A stretch of DNA of 64,000 nt from Marthasterias glacialis (taxonomy: Eukaryota > Echinodermata > Asteroidea > Forcipulatida > Asteriidae): contig OU452223.1 in the NCBI GenBank assembly GCA_911728455.2, forward strand, positions 5,850,174-5,914,173. The letters are read 5' to 3'. The position numbers were made by a program, and so were the translations under genes. Numbering within the stretch: position 1 is the stretch's first letter; each line of letters starts with the position of its first letter. The notes beneath the pieces were generated by a model that saw nothing but the letters and a program-made list of their open reading frames with translations, searched no databases and had not been told where the DNA came from. Of the stretch, positions 1 through 11,412 are shown piece after piece.

Positions 1-395
1 AAACAGTTCTCTTTAGGATTGTAGCTGGTATTCATAAGTCAGTGAGCTCTCAGAATGAAACCTGTCTACCAATTGATACATCAAAATTTAAGTTACGAAA
101 AGCTAAGTATTTGTATTGATAATACGAAGCATCCTAAAAGACATTAACTTACATTAAATTGTGTCTTTCTTCATACTCTTGTTACTAGTGGTATCAGAGG
201 GAAAACCTTGCAAAATATAACACATTAAGAGAATGATGTACTCTTTCCAACAGTACACATTTTGTCGTTTAAAGCACTAAACTATAAATGCTTATTGTAA
301 TGCAGCAATGAGCGCTACATGGGCTAAGGTATGAACAGTGTTTATATTACTGTAACCAGTCAGGTAGATCTGGGATAAAGAAATTTGAAAACTTA

Positions 396-1192
396 TAGAC
401 CAATTGCGCGACAATGTTTACATGCAGTCACGTGACCCCCTATAGGGTATGACGTCATACAGCTGGTGAAAAAATACGTGTAAAGAGATAGGCCGTGACA
501 CAGAGTGAGTTCGAAAACAGTCGATTATACTTTCGTTAAGCGATGAATTAGTTAATCAGCCCCTTTATTTAAAGTAGTATGATGTGGCATTAATTTAAAT
601 CACATCTCTGTTTCATAATTTAACAGAATTCTTCTGAAAAGAGGTTTTTTAAGCCATGCACTACCGGCGTCGGATGATTATTATGTAGCCACCCGTCTGT
701 TATTTTGTTTGTAATGTAGGCCTAAATCACTGTAAAAAAAGGATAAACAACGTTAGAAAAGTGAGCATTAACACCTAGCCTTGCAGAATTTCAAATAGGC
801 AAAGGAATCACACAGTTTTGGAGAGCAATTTCTTTGGAGGATTTCAGCTTCAAAACTTTGAAATTTTTGTGTTGAAAAGTGTGTGGATGATCTTGGTCGT
901 CTGGCCTAACGTTCCGTCGTGCGCTGTACACATCGTGCACATTTATACGGTACTTTTACAATTTTCAAGACTTGCTGGAACTGTCCTTACTGGCTTTATT
1001 CAGCCACTTGAAGATCTTTGGTACAAACTCTGGAATATGTTTCACAGATTTCGAGCAAAAAAAGCCTCGATCGAATTAACTAAATGCATTAATCATCGTG
1101 TACCGTACCACCCTTTCCTATGGAGGATTACGTGTGTGTTTACATTTTTAACCCAACAGGGGTCACGTGACGTAGGTCACGCAATCGGTCTA
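396..1192. mobile_element. Non-autonomous DNA transposon with terminal inverted repeats
   Basis: The ends are inverted copies: TAGACCAATTGCGCGAC at the left, and the reverse complement of a near-identical TAGACCGATTGCGTGAC at the right. Each end is followed by a GTCACGTGACCCC-type block. The element interrupts the left arm of the giant inverted repeat and is absent from the right arm, so it inserted after the arms formed. A partial inverted copy lies at about 45.82-46.16 kb. A 141-codon open frame at 818-1,243 resembles no family I know and is probably not a gene. Confidence 0.75.
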
Positions 1193-1589
1193 TTGAATTT
1201 CTTTTGGAAGACATACCATGTGGTCAATTCCGTGTCATTTTAACACGTTTGGACACCGGCTGCAGTGCTCATCAATTTTCCATGAAATTTTAAACTTTAA
1301 ATACTGTTTTTAAATTTTTTGTTCATATACTTTGCAAAAATATAGAAAATTCAAACTTCTCCATCATCCATTGTGAGTCAAAATTACCAGGGCTTGCTTC
1401 CCATCATTGCAATGTTTCTCTGTCAAGTGGTGGTAGGATTCGGGGCGAGTACTTCTGCTCAGAGGGCAGCTCCAGAATTGCCTTCCCCACAGTGACTACA
1501 CTGAGTGATGACAGCCTGCAAAGTATCTAACAGAAAAATGTCTTTTAAAGATGACTCCTGAAAAAAAAATCAGTTTTTAACCACGGCTT

Positions 1590-1836
1590 TAATTATGGCT
1601 TTGCTTACTGTGTAATACAGCGCAAACAGTTATCAATCTCTGCTAACAGGGTAAGCGCCCAATTTCTGTGCAAGCTACGTATAAGTGAAGAATGCTTAGT
1701 GATGTGATGTACAGATGCACACAAGCAAACATTTATTGCTGTCTCTGAAATATGTTTACATTAAGCACAGATTTTTCTGGTTCCGTAAGCATTGTTTCAG
1801 TTTCACTAACAGTAAGCAGAGCCATGAAATTGGGCC
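1590..1836. mobile_element. MITE, GGGCCCAATTTCAT family (left-arm copy)
   Basis: The unit is bounded by inverted blocks built on 'GGGCCCAATTTCAT...GCTTA', here degenerate. The best-preserved end reads AGCCATGAAATTGGGCC at about 1,820-1,836. A matching copy sits in the right arm at 20,897-21,153, and another family member lies at 58,270-58,454. No coding capacity is visible. Confidence 0.6.
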
Positions 1837-1860
1837 TTCTCTAAAATGTAGAAGGTCAAA

Positions 1861-2053
1861 TATTGACCCCTTGCACGCATGTCACATGCGGTGACTGTGC
1901 CACGCTCACTATTTTGGAAGTCAACAGGTTAAGTGTGTAAACACTGCGTAGCCTAAAATTTGCACTACACTGTAAAACACACGGGCACATTGACTTCCGA
2001 AATGGCGCAACCAAGACAATTGTGATGATGATGTCAGGTGAACTGGGTCAATA
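1861..2053. mobile_element. MITE with TATTGACCC termini
   Basis: The ends are TATTGACCC and its inverted copy GGGTCAATA. Inside are conserved blocks around GTGACATGCGTGCAAGGGG and a 'TTGGTTGCGCCATTT' stretch. Sister copies are at 20,509-20,704 (the inverted-repeat partner) and 61,815-61,963, with a partial copy at about 6,474-6,600. Confidence 0.75.
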
Positions 2054-2869
2054 CGGTGCTGATCAACACACTGTGTTAGGTAAAACAAAGCAAAACCTAG
2101 TAAGGTCTCTTGACAGTTATACCCTACTATACTAAAATCTACATACAGTGCTTTAGGTGTTTATCACACACTGTGTTGGGTAAGAAAAATGAGTAAAATA
2201 ACTTGACAGTTATACCATACTATACTAAAATCTACATCAACACTCAACTCCTTGGTGAATAATTAAGTAAGTACAGACAAATACATGTCAGAACTTGAAT
2301 AACTTCATAATCCAACTCTGCAAGACCTAAATGTAGCCTATACTCTAGGGATTTGGATATCTTTTTCATGTTTGGATCTCACATTCAGTTGTTGTGCTGA
2401 TATTCTTGTGTTTCAGTTTAAAGGAGTCTGGTGCCGTTTCCATCACACTGCCCATCTTTGGTCCTTCTAATTTGGACTTCCTTGTCTGTAAATCCTTCAT
2501 TTTTACTCAAGTCTTTATCTTGGATTTTCACAGCATCACATGCTAGTAGCTCATCTTTGCAAAGCAATTCAAGGCATCTTTTCTGGTCTGCGATCTGTAG
2601 GATTTGTGGTTGTGTTACTTTCTGGAGAGTGACCGTGTTCATGACGTGCATGTTGTGGTTTATAGTCCTTCATCACTCTGATGGGATGACAGGGTAACCA
2701 TCAACTCCATCCCTTACATCACTCTCAGCATTATCAGTGGCTTGCTCAGTCCAGGTGAATGCTACCAGAAATGTTTTAATTTGACGCACAATAATTCAGT
2801 GCAGTCAAGGCTGGCATAGGTCCTCCATCAACACGGGCCCATATGATTCTTTCCATCTTGTCTGATTGT

Positions 2870-3180
2870 TCCGGTTTCTTCAGTCTTTGGGGAATCCTGT
2901 GTCCCTCTTTAGGACGTCAATATAGGACGACCTCCTCTTGTCTCTGAAGATCTTTCCTAGGGTTGGTTCCCGCAAGATGAGGGAGGAGGCTGCCTTGCAA
3001 ATTTCATCCACTACTTCTAAGTTTAAGTTCAATACTTTTGTAGACCGCCATAGAGGTCGGTGTTCCTCATATTGTCAGTCCATGACACATCCGAGGCCAT
3101 TCTCAGCATACAGGTGTATCTACCATTTAAGGTCTTCTCCTGCTGGGTAGTGAGCGCCCAGGTTTCCACACCGTACAGTG
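2870..3180 (-). pseudogene. Relic of a LINE C-terminal region
   Basis: Read on the minus strand, this decayed segment encodes fragments such as RYTCMLRMA, NMRNTDLYGGL and RGRRxxxYID-like text. They resemble the conserved region downstream of reverse transcriptase in many animal LINEs (an 'YTRMLRMAL...LYG...RGR..TYVD' pattern, which I recognise by eye only). Stops and a frameshift break the frame. The same relic is in the right arm at 19.44-19.77 kb on the plus strand, so it was present before or during the inverted duplication. Confidence 0.55.
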
Positions 3181-3899
3181 ACTCAACTCATTGACATAGA
3201 ATTAAAAACAGTACACTTCTTGGGGTCAGTTACTTCAGGGCAAATTTATTACCTTACTTTGACAAGACAACCATTCACAATTGGACAAAACACGAATCAC
3301 AAATAATTTGATACAGAATTAAACACAATCTTTTGGGGGTCCGTTGATTGATTGTTCCGGTCTGATGTAAGAGCAAATCAATAATAGAAACTCAACAACA
3401 AAACACTCTTTAACAAATAATATGTGGTGTTTATTTGCCTTTTAAGACAAACATTCACAGCTGGACAAACATCACAAAATTAACTGAAACAGAATCAAAC
3501 CAATTCACTCGTTGGGGCCATAGTTTTTCAGGGTCAAGTTTATTTCCTTAAGAAAACACATAACCCCTTATAACACCTTGGCCATAGGCATACAAGCCTG
3601 GGGCAGGGGGCGGGTGCCTGTAGTATTCATGCATTGATAATACTCTTGGTATTTGTACAACAGGCTCTCCATACACTTGGCTTACATTGTAAAAAGATTA
3701 GACAATCTTTTTTAAGCGTTTAACATAAAAGATGATAAACAACAGAGGGCGCTTCTCCATTATTCAAGCTCAGAAGTCGTGGATATTTTCGAGACCTTGG
3801 GAGACTCTTGATCAGTTTATTCATCTGCCAAAGAGTAACTAACTGAACATTTCTCACCACAAAGGAACAATTGAATATGAGAGATTCACATTTGGTTTC

Positions 3900-5973
3900 A
3901 TGAAGCAGTCTTAGGCAGAACCAGTGAGTGATTTTCACACTCGATTGAAAGAACAAGCCGAGAAGTGTGATTTCCATGACAGGAAACTGTGCATGCTGCC
4001 CGACACCAGAAAGGTACAATGCCAAGTCGGCGATACAATAAGCCTACAAACACAGACAAGTCTAAACAGACATGTCTCAACTGTGGTGACAATAAGTACC
4101 CCCACAAGGATCAGTGCATGCCCAGCACATGGTGTCATATGTCACTCCTGCGGTAAAGCCAATCACTTCAAGAAACATTGCCTTGGTGGAAAACACGGCA
4201 AACATGGAAAACCATGCTCTCTTCAAGACAAAGTGAATGTTGTCAGTCAAGATGTTGAAAATTCATGTGTTTGGTGTTAGCGCGTCACCCAAGCCCAAAC
4301 AGCCTACGATTACCGTCATGATCAACCGAATGCCAGTGAAAGTGATCATCGACACTGGTGCCTCAGTAAATATCATGTGTGCCGATTTGTATAATGCACT
4401 GCCATCTGCTCCGACACTGCATGTTTATAGATATTCCAAGGTTTTCACTAATGGAAGTACTGTTCCCCTCGAGATTATGGGTACATTCGACGCAATGGCC
4501 TCATATAAATCAGCACGTGTCAAGTCTACGTTCTTCGTAATAAAGTCTAAAGGGGACACGCTTATTTAGTTTCACGACAGCATCGGAACACGGCATAATC
4601 AACTGGCCATCACCAGTACTGAGCCTGGTCAATCAATACTCAAACCGCTTTGTGGGCATCAATAAGCTACAGGATTTCCAGTGCAAACTGATAGCCAACC
4701 CTCAAAGAAAATTGAATCAGAGCAACAGAAACTACTTGACTTGACATTATTGAACCAGTATGCAACGAACCGACCCCATGGGTCTCACCTATCCATGTTG
4801 TTGAGAAACCACATCGTCCAGGGGAAATTTGTATGTGCGTAGACATGCGTTCGGTCAATACAGCATAAACGGCATAAAGGCCATACAGCATAAACGGCAT
4901 GTCACCCCCACAATTGATGATGTCATAGCGCATACCAATGGATCCACTGTGTTTAGCAAACTTGACCTAAATGCAGGCTATCACTAGATAGAGCTGTTCC
5001 ATGAGTCACGTCACCTAAGTCTTTTCAACGCAAGCAGGACTGTACTGCTACAAATGCATGAGATTCAGCATCTGTTCCGTCGCCAAAGCATTCCACAATC
5101 TAATCAACACCGCTCTACAAGGGCTCCAGGGAGTCCTCTACATCAGTGATAATATTTTAGTATTTGAGAAAATGCAAAAAGAGCATAACTCGCATGTCTT
5201 CAACGCCTGCCCGAGCAAAACCTCACACTTAACAAGGACAAGTGTAAGTTTAGTAAGAGCCGAGTTGAGTACTTCGGACACATCTTCAGCAGTGGTGGTG
5301 TTTCACCTGACCAAAAGAAGGTCCAAGCAATCTAAAATGTTCCCGAGCCACAAAACGCTGGTGAAGTTTGCAGTTTTCTCGGACTAGTAACATACTGCAG
5401 TCGCTTTATCCCAGATTTAGTAACGATCTCTGCACCCCTACGTGAGTTGACGCAGCACCTTGGTCATGGGGAACCGAACAACAACACGCTCTTGAGCAAA
5501 TCGCGAACCTGTCGCACAATGCTGTAATATGGCATATTTGGATCCAACAAAGAAAACTGAGATTTTAAATGATGCCAGTCCAGTTGGGCTTGCTGGAATC
5601 CCTCCACAACACAACGCCAATGGTGAAGTCTCCATCGTGCACTCGCAAGTAGATCTCTCCTGCCGGTAGAGCAATGCTATTTGCAGACCAAGCGTGAAGC
5701 ATTGGCCATCACATGGGCCATTCTTCATTTTCATGTCTTCGTGTACGGTAGGACGTTTGTAGTTATCACAGACCACAAACCACTGGTAACATTGTTCAAC
5801 AACCCAAATAATCAAGCGCCAGCAAGGATTGAACATTGGGTACTTAAGCTAAACGAGTACCATTATACAGTAGAGTATCAGCCTGGAAAGTTTAACCCAA
5901 CTGACTACATGTCGCTGTGGCACAATCTGCAGCCAGTCAAACCAGGAACACCTGAGCAAACCCATTATTTTTG
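3900..5973 (+). pseudogene. Degenerate Ty3/Gypsy-type gag-pol relic
   Basis: The fragments occur in the order expected for a Ty3/Gypsy retrotransposon. A Gag zinc knuckle of CX2CX4HX4C form (CHSCGKANHFKKHC) is at about 4,142-4,183. An aspartic protease with the motif IIDTGAS is at about 4,347-4,367. Reverse-transcriptase blocks (EPTPWVSPIHVVEKPH, VFSKLDLNAGYH, then a YISDNI box where the family has an aspartate pair) run from about 4,750 to 5,170. An RNase H piece (TKREALAITWAILHFH, TDHKPLVTLFNN) is at about 5,684-5,900. Frame changes and in-frame stops separate the pieces, and no integrase, long terminal repeats or primer site could be found. It is not functional. A SINE abuts its 3' end. 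Confidence 0.85.
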
Positions 5974-6172
5974 CAATAAGTGCACTGGGTTCTTTTACAC
6001 AACACACGGGACCTACAGCTTTACATCCCATCTGAACGACGCAGTAATAATGGTTAAGTGTCTTGCTTAAGGACACAAGTGTCACGACCGGGACTCGAAC
6101 CCACACTTGGCTGATCAGAAAAACCAAAGCTAGAGTCTGGTGTTCTTATCCACTCGGCCACAACACACCACT
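5974..6172 (-). mobile_element. tRNA-derived SINE, family 1 (5' part)
   Basis: On the minus strand the element starts with a pol III box A (GTGGCCGAGTGG-like) and a box B (GGGTTCGAGTCCC), followed by the family core with CCTTAAGCAAGACACTTAACC. It is truncated before the 3' tail. It interrupts the Ty3/Gypsy relic just after the RNase H fragment. The reading frame that seems to extend RNase H to 6,070 is therefore SINE sequence and not retroelement protein. Confidence 0.85.
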
Positions 6173-7559
6173 ATATAATCAAATAAATAATGGTAACTTA
6201 ACAAGAAAGCGACTTGTTTGGCAAGTTACATGACTTGGTTCTTTTTTGTTACTTTGCCCTCTAAGAAAACTATTTACTACTGGATAGAACACACATCGCA
6301 CAAAAAAATACAGAATAAAACCAGTTTATTACTTGTTAGGGTCACAGGTTTTACACGGAGGTCAAATCTATTTCTTTAAGGATTAACCAGCAAAAAGGAT
6401 TGTACAATGTTTTGAGGACCATTCAATCTTTCAACTGCATGAGACATTAATAAGTTTGCATGTTTTATATTGACCCTATTTGCCTGACGTCACTATCACA
6501 ATAATCTTGGCTGCTCCATTTTGGAAGTCAATGTTTCTATAAAATTATGTTAAACACTATAGTGTAGTGCCAATTTTAGGTGACGTGGTGTTTGCATGCA
6601 TCAAACGACAGCAGGCCTTGAACTTCGCTCTTGAAAGGGCATGGCAGTTTTCCTCCAGTAAGGGGCACTTCTATGATGAAAATGTAAATTTGTATTGGAA
6701 TTTTGCAAAGGGCACCATAGCAAAATCACAGGGCACCATGGTAATTGCTGTAGGTGCCGCGAGTTAATTCAAGGCCTGTGACAGTTAACTGAAGAAAGTT
6801 TTATGATGTTATGTCAACTCACATGAGCGACTTCAGGTTGTAGCTGCAACACGCTGTTCCTTGTCTATGTGTTAGCATGTTTCACACTGCAGGGAGGGAC
6901 GCACATGCAAGTTTGTAATCTCAGTGAAGCAAACAGATGTATGGTTACAAGCATCATTCATTTTGAAGTTGGTTGACACTGCAAAGAAATAAACACAGTA
7001 TGTATTAGTTTCTGAACCTACTTTATAAATTTATTAGCCTAAAAATGGGAAAATCAAGAGAACAAAATGCAGGCTTCTGTTATGTTTCTTGTTTCTTGCA
7101 ATGTGTAGAGAAAGCGTGTGGCCCTTTTGCTTCCAGGGCTCCATTCATAGAGTATTGAGACACTTCTCACTGGCCTCACATTTCTCTAGCAATATGGGAG
7201 GTCTGCCATGCTAGAGTACTACGCACAAGTACCCTTAGTGCCATCCAGCGTTGCGCTTTTTAGCATATGATCTTGCAGTTCCAGTAACGTGTGCAGATGT
7301 AAATACTCCAGCCTGGCGAGGAGTAAAATAGTGACGTCATCTGAGAAGGGTCTATTTTGAGAGAACCGCAGAACCAGACTACACTGGACTTTGCATATCA
7401 AGATCACACAACAAGGAAGACAAACTTTTTAAAATTCAACCAAAGAATGCCACCCATTCCTCTGGCCAACTCAGAATGTTTGTATACAGATGGAAAGCTG
7501 TCCGTGATAGCAGTTGATTGTTTATTAATTTAATTCAAAGTGTAAAAATTTACATTATC
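6173..7559. other. Intergenic repeats, no gene seen
   Basis: The segment at 6,180-6,460 is a third copy of the roughly 180-bp unit that is doubled at the inner end of the giant inverted-repeat arm. The part at 6,474-6,600 is a piece of the TATTGACCC MITE. The part at 6,560-6,770 is a dispersed repeat also found at 50.83-50.97 kb. The remainder to 7,559 shows no long frame with family resemblance. Confidence 0.55.
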
Positions 7560-7836
7560 ACTTATAGAGGGCGCTGTTGACCAGCTGCCACACCTTTTAA
7601 AGTGGCTCTGTGAATTTTGTTGAAAATCCTTTTTTATCTCTTCAGTTTTAAGCCATCTAATGCCAATCTTTTTACAAGTTGTTACCTATTCTGATGTTAT
7701 TCCTGTGGAGCGTGTATTTTTTGGATTTTGATGTTCTTACTTTGGATTTGAAACATTTTTATGGATTTATGGTGATACTTCATAGCTGCAGCCTCCATCT
7801 TGGATTTTAACTGTACCTTTTTTAATCACTTGGAAA

Positions 7837-10800
7837 TTGACCCACGCCATATTCATCATGAACCCTGTTGGTACGTACATCTGTAAGATGACTGGTTTAT
7901 TGCTACTATTTATGGGCCTACAATTGTCATCAGCGCTCTTGCTGCGGCCCCGTCTGACGGATTTACATGCTTCAGACATTCCAACCACCATTTACCATAT
8001 CTCCGGTGAACATTTGGTTCTTCACATTAATCATGGCTCATCTAAATCTATGTTAAAACGATCATTATCTAAATGGTCGAAGCACGGCCAGACTTGCTTA
8101 CATAGTCCTGGCCTAGATCCACCATTGGACATAACGATCTGCATGGACGTTTCATTAAATCCAGGTCCTAATTTCAATGATAATGAAACACATGCGGATT
8201 TGTCCACTTGTCACCAAACTTCAGTAACTTCAGTTAATTCATTCACGACATTCCTGAGTTCTCACATAGTTACAACGCCTTCTTATATCTATTCCCGACA
8301 AGAACTTTTTGGCCTGCGATATTTGTCTCGGCATGCACGGCTTGATCATACTGCACTCCAAATGTTGAAGTCCAATGGCATACTAAGATACAGAGGAAAG
8401 AGATCTGGTCGACGTAAACATAAAATCAATGTAATTTTGAATAATCGACCCTCTGTCACCTATCATCGAGCATCTTCAAAATTCCGAACTTTAGTTAAAC
8501 TGTCCCGTTCCTCTGAGTGTCTTGCTGGGCTTTCTGTTAGCTCCTGTTTGAAATTATATTTCCTCAATGTTCGATCGCTGAGAAACAAGACGGCTGATTT
8601 CGTCGATTATGTCATCACTACCCAGGCCGACATTTTTGCTCTTACCGAGACATGGCTTAAGGATCCTGATGATGCCATTCGGGCTGAAGCCACTCCTCTT
8701 GGTTACAAGCTTTTTGATCAACCTCGTAGCATCCGGTCTGGCGGAGGTACGGCTCTTCTTTGTCGTAGTAGCATTGACGTCAAGAAACTCTCTTCTGGTG
8801 ATTATGAATCTTTTGAATTTTCCGAATGGCTCATTGGAACTGGGTCTCGGACATTGAGGCTAGTCATTTTGTACAGGCCGCCGTACTCGCCCAAGCATCC
8901 AGTCACCATGGCAACATTTCTTACAGAGTTTTCCAACTTTTTAGAATCTCTTGTACTCTGCAGAGAACCACTTGTCATCACTGGTGATTTTAATATTCAC
9001 GTCGATATACCAGACAACCATGATGCTGCTCACTTCTCCGAGTTACTTACATCATTGAACTTGAAGCAGCATGTTGATAAGCCTACTCATATTCATGGTC
9101 ACACGTTGGATCTATTAATTACCCGTCAGTCAGATTCTATCATTGAAGATGTACCTACTCCTGAATACCTGTTCTCTGATCATTTTTCCATCTCGTGCAA
9201 GCTACATTGGAGTAAACCATCTCTGTCAGTAAAGGAGACATCCTTTCGGAAAATCAACTCAATTGATATGGGAGCTTTTCGGAATGATTTATCTGCCTCT
9301 GATTTGTGTAGTAAATCATTGAATGATCTGGATATTCAGTCTGAACTGTATAACAGTAGTTTACGCAACCTACTAGATCATCACGCTCCACTTAAAACCA
9401 AAACAATAACAATCCGTCCACGCGTCCCGTGGATCAATGACGGAATTAAGAGTGCCAAGCTGCAAAGAAGAAAGGCTGAACGCAAATGGAGACTTTCCAA
9501 TCTCCAAAAAGATTTTGACCTTTTTAAATTTCATAGAAATAGAGTTACATTTTTTATGAATCGTGCCCGTCGTGAGTTTTACACATCTTTTGTTGACAAT
9601 AACAGTCATGATCAAAGGAAATTTTTTAAGGCCAGCAGATCTCTTCTTAACCTTGAGAAGCCTGCTGTTTTACCCCCTTGTTTAGATGATATTTCTCTTG
9701 CCAATGATATGGGTTCCTATTTTGTGCGGAAGATTACCAGTATTCGGTCTCGGTTAAGTAATGGGATCTGCTCGCCCATGTGTAATCTTTATGCCTCAGT
9801 GCCGTCCACTGTTGGTACTCTCACCGAATTTACTCAGCTTTCTGAATCTTCTGTTCATAAGCTCATTGCAGTCTCCAGTAAGAAATGTTGTACGCTTGAT
9901 CCGATACCAACTAGATTGCTTATTGATAGTTTAGACGTTATTTTACCTGTTGTCACTAATATGATTAATACTTCTCTTCGCACTGGTCATTTTGCTGCAA
10001 CGTGGAAATCGGCCCTTGTGTCACCTTTGTTAAAAAGACCTGGCCTCGACTTGGTGGTTGAAAATTACCGACCAATCAGTAATTTGCAATTTATTTCTAA
10101 ATTGGTTGAGCAAGCTGTTGTTAATGAGTTACAATCCCATTTAGAGTTGTATAAATTGTATCCCATTGCTCAATCTGCCTACCGTCAGTATCATAGCACA
10201 GAGACGGCTTTACTTAAGATCAGAAATGATTTATTAATGGCTATGGATAGACAACAGGTTTCTCTTTTAGTTTTGCTTGATTTGAGTGCCGCCTTTGACA
10301 CCTTAGATCACAACATTTTACTGAATACTCTCCAGTGTAAATTTGGTATTTACGGTACTGCTCTCAAATGGTTTAGCTCTTACTTGTCTGGTAGATCCCA
10401 ACAAGTTTGTATAAATGGTAATCTTTCTCAGCAATTCAATCTGCATTACGGTGTTCCACAAGGCTCTTGTCTTGGGCCTTTGTTATTTATTTTGTACACT
10501 AGCCCACTGTTTGATGTTGTTAAGACCCATCTTCCACAGGTTCACTGTTATGCTGATGACACACAGCTGTATATTTCTTTTAGCACTAACGATTCTGAAA
10601 ATCAAAGGTCGTCTTTAGCTGCTTTGGAGTGCTGTATTAAGGATTTACGTAACTGGATGTTAGCCAATGGTTTGATGATGAATGACAGTAAAACTGAGTT
10701 CATGATTATTGGGACCCCCCAACAGTTGGCTAAAGTTAATCTTGATTCAATTCTTGTTGGTGGTTGTATGGTAACACCTGCGCCTATTACTCGTAACTTA

Positions 10801-11412
10801 GGTTCATGGTTCGATGCACATATGTCAATGAATACTCATGTCCATAAAGTTTGTGGTAGTGCATTTTATTATTTGCATAACATTAGACGTATAAGAAAAC
10901 ACCTGACCACTAAGTGTACTGAGACCTTGATTCATGCTTTTATTTCTAGTCGTTTAGATTACTGTAACAGCCTTTTATATGGCTTACCTGATTGTCAGAT
11001 AAATCATCTTCAACGAGTGCAGAATGCCTGCGCTCGACTTGTTTGTAAGTCATATAAGTTTTGTCACATTACACCATTAATGATCGATCTTCATTGGCTT
11101 CCAGTGAGATTCAGGATAAATTTTAAAATATTGCTGTTGACTTATAAATGCTTTCATGGTTTAGCGCCGGTTTATCTTAGCCAACTTATCATAAAGAAGC
11201 CATCATCTTGTTACAATCTTCGTAGTTCTCATGATGACACTCTTCTCGGTTACCCTTTTCACCGTACCAAAGCTACCCTTGGGGACCGTGCTTTTGTAAA
11301 CGCTGCCCCTACCCTCTGGAATGCCCTGCCTTTGCACATTAGGAGAGCTAGCAGTGTTGATAATTTTAAGTCGCTGTTAAAAACTCATCTTTTTAAATTG
11401 TCTTTCTATTGA
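7837..11412 (+). CDS. LINE polyprotein: 2A-like leader, AP endonuclease, reverse transcriptase
   Basis: This 1,191-codon frame has no internal stop and would nick target DNA and copy its own RNA at the nick. A hydrophobic, signal-peptide-like stretch (about residues 18-36, LLLLFMGLQLSSALLL) is followed at residues 104-111 by DVSLNPGP, a 2A-like ribosome-skipping motif in which Ser replaces the usual Glu. The APE-type endonuclease spans about 240-455: Asn244 in LNVRSL, Glu271 in TETWL, Asp384 in GDFNIH, and SDHF with His449. Reverse transcriptase spans about 728-960: Asp815 in LDLSAAFDTLDH, GVPQGS at 872-877, and YADD at 905-908. A conserved C-terminal region (RVQNACARLV, LHWLPVRFRINFK) follows. 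All catalytic residues I know are present. The first ATG is used as start, but ATGs at codons 8 and 18 are alternatives. No separate ORF1 was found. Clade assignment (CR1/L2 group) is by motif recognition only. Confidence 0.92.
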   Translation: MTHAIFIMNPVGTYICKMTGLLLLFMGLQLSSALLLRPRLTDLHASDIPTTIYHISGEHLVLHINHGSSKSMLKRSLSKWSKHGQTCLHSPGLDPPLDITICMDVSLNPGPNFNDNETHADLSTCHQTSVTSVNSFTTFLSSHIVTTPSYIYSRQELFGLRYLSRHARLDHTALQMLKSNGILRYRGKRSGRRKHKINVILNNRPSVTYHRASSKFRTLVKLSRSSECLAGLSVSSCLKLYFLNVRSLRNKTADFVDYVITTQADIFALTETWLKDPDDAIRAEATPLGYKLFDQPRSIRSGGGTALLCRSSIDVKKLSSGDYESFEFSEWLIGTGSRTLRLVILYRPPYSPKHPVTMATFLTEFSNFLESLVLCREPLVITGDFNIHVDIPDNHDAAHFSELLTSLNLKQHVDKPTHIHGHTLDLLITRQSDSIIEDVPTPEYLFSDHFSISCKLHWSKPSLSVKETSFRKINSIDMGAFRNDLSASDLCSKSLNDLDIQSELYNSSLRNLLDHHAPLKTKTITIRPRVPWINDGIKSAKLQRRKAERKWRLSNLQKDFDLFKFHRNRVTFFMNRARREFYTSFVDNNSHDQRKFFKASRSLLNLEKPAVLPPCLDDISLANDMGSYFVRKITSIRSRLSNGICSPMCNLYASVPSTVGTLTEFTQLSESSVHKLIAVSSKKCCTLDPIPTRLLIDSLDVILPVVTNMINTSLRTGHFAATWKSALVSPLLKRPGLDLVVENYRPISNLQFISKLVEQAVVNELQSHLELYKLYPIAQSAYRQYHSTETALLKIRNDLLMAMDRQQVSLLVLLDLSAAFDTLDHNILLNTLQCKFGIYGTALKWFSSYLSGRSQQVCINGNLSQQFNLHYGVPQGSCLGPLLFILYTSPLFDVVKTHLPQVHCYADDTQLYISFSTNDSENQRSSLAALECCIKDLRNWMLANGLMMNDSKTEFMIIGTPQQLAKVNLDSILVGGCMVTPAPITRNLGSWFDAHMSMNTHVHKVCGSAFYYLHNIRRIRKHLTTKCTETLIHAFISSRLDYCNSLLYGLPDCQINHLQRVQNACARLVCKSYKFCHITPLMIDLHWLPVRFRINFKILLLTYKCFHGLAPVYLSQLIIKKPSSCYNLRSSHDDTLLGYPFHRTKATLGDRAFVNAAPTLWNALPLHIRRASSVDNFKSLLKTHLFKLSFY
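8146..8169 (+). other. 2A-like NPGP motif in the LINE ORF
   Basis: The codons spell DVSLNPGP. In active 2A peptides (consensus DxExNPG/P) the ribosome skips the Gly-Pro bond and releases the upstream peptide. Skipping here would split a leader of about 110 residues, with a hydrophobic N-terminus, from the 1,081-residue endonuclease-RT part. The Glu-to-Ser change may weaken the activity. Confidence 0.6.

Larger units (their letters stand above)
1..3610. repeat. Left arm of a giant inverted repeat
   Basis: This stretch matches, in reverse complement and in the same order, the DNA at about 19.01-22.64 kb. Matching landmarks are: the segment at 36-130 with 22.43-22.64 kb; 131-300 with 21.64-21.75 kb; 1,290-1,560 with 20.80-21.54 kb; 2,430-2,660 with 20.0-20.22 kb; 2,870-3,180 with 19.47-19.76 kb; and two copies of a roughly 180-bp unit at 3,180-3,560 with 19.07-19.46 kb. 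The arms are not collinear throughout. The left arm carries an extra transposon at 396-1,192, and the right arm has an extra 0.65 kb at about 21.75-22.41 kb. The first 130 bases resemble the cassette array at 22.4-26.9 kb, so the arm probably continues left of the window. Confidence 0.85.

Noticed and set aside
818-1243. 141-codon plus-strand frame
   Set aside because: It lies inside a MITE-like transposon between its inverted ends, has no domain, and its end runs into the terminal repeat.
3900-5973. Active retrotransposon
   Set aside because: Frameshifts, in-frame stops, a changed catalytic box and no visible integrase or terminal repeats show it is dead.
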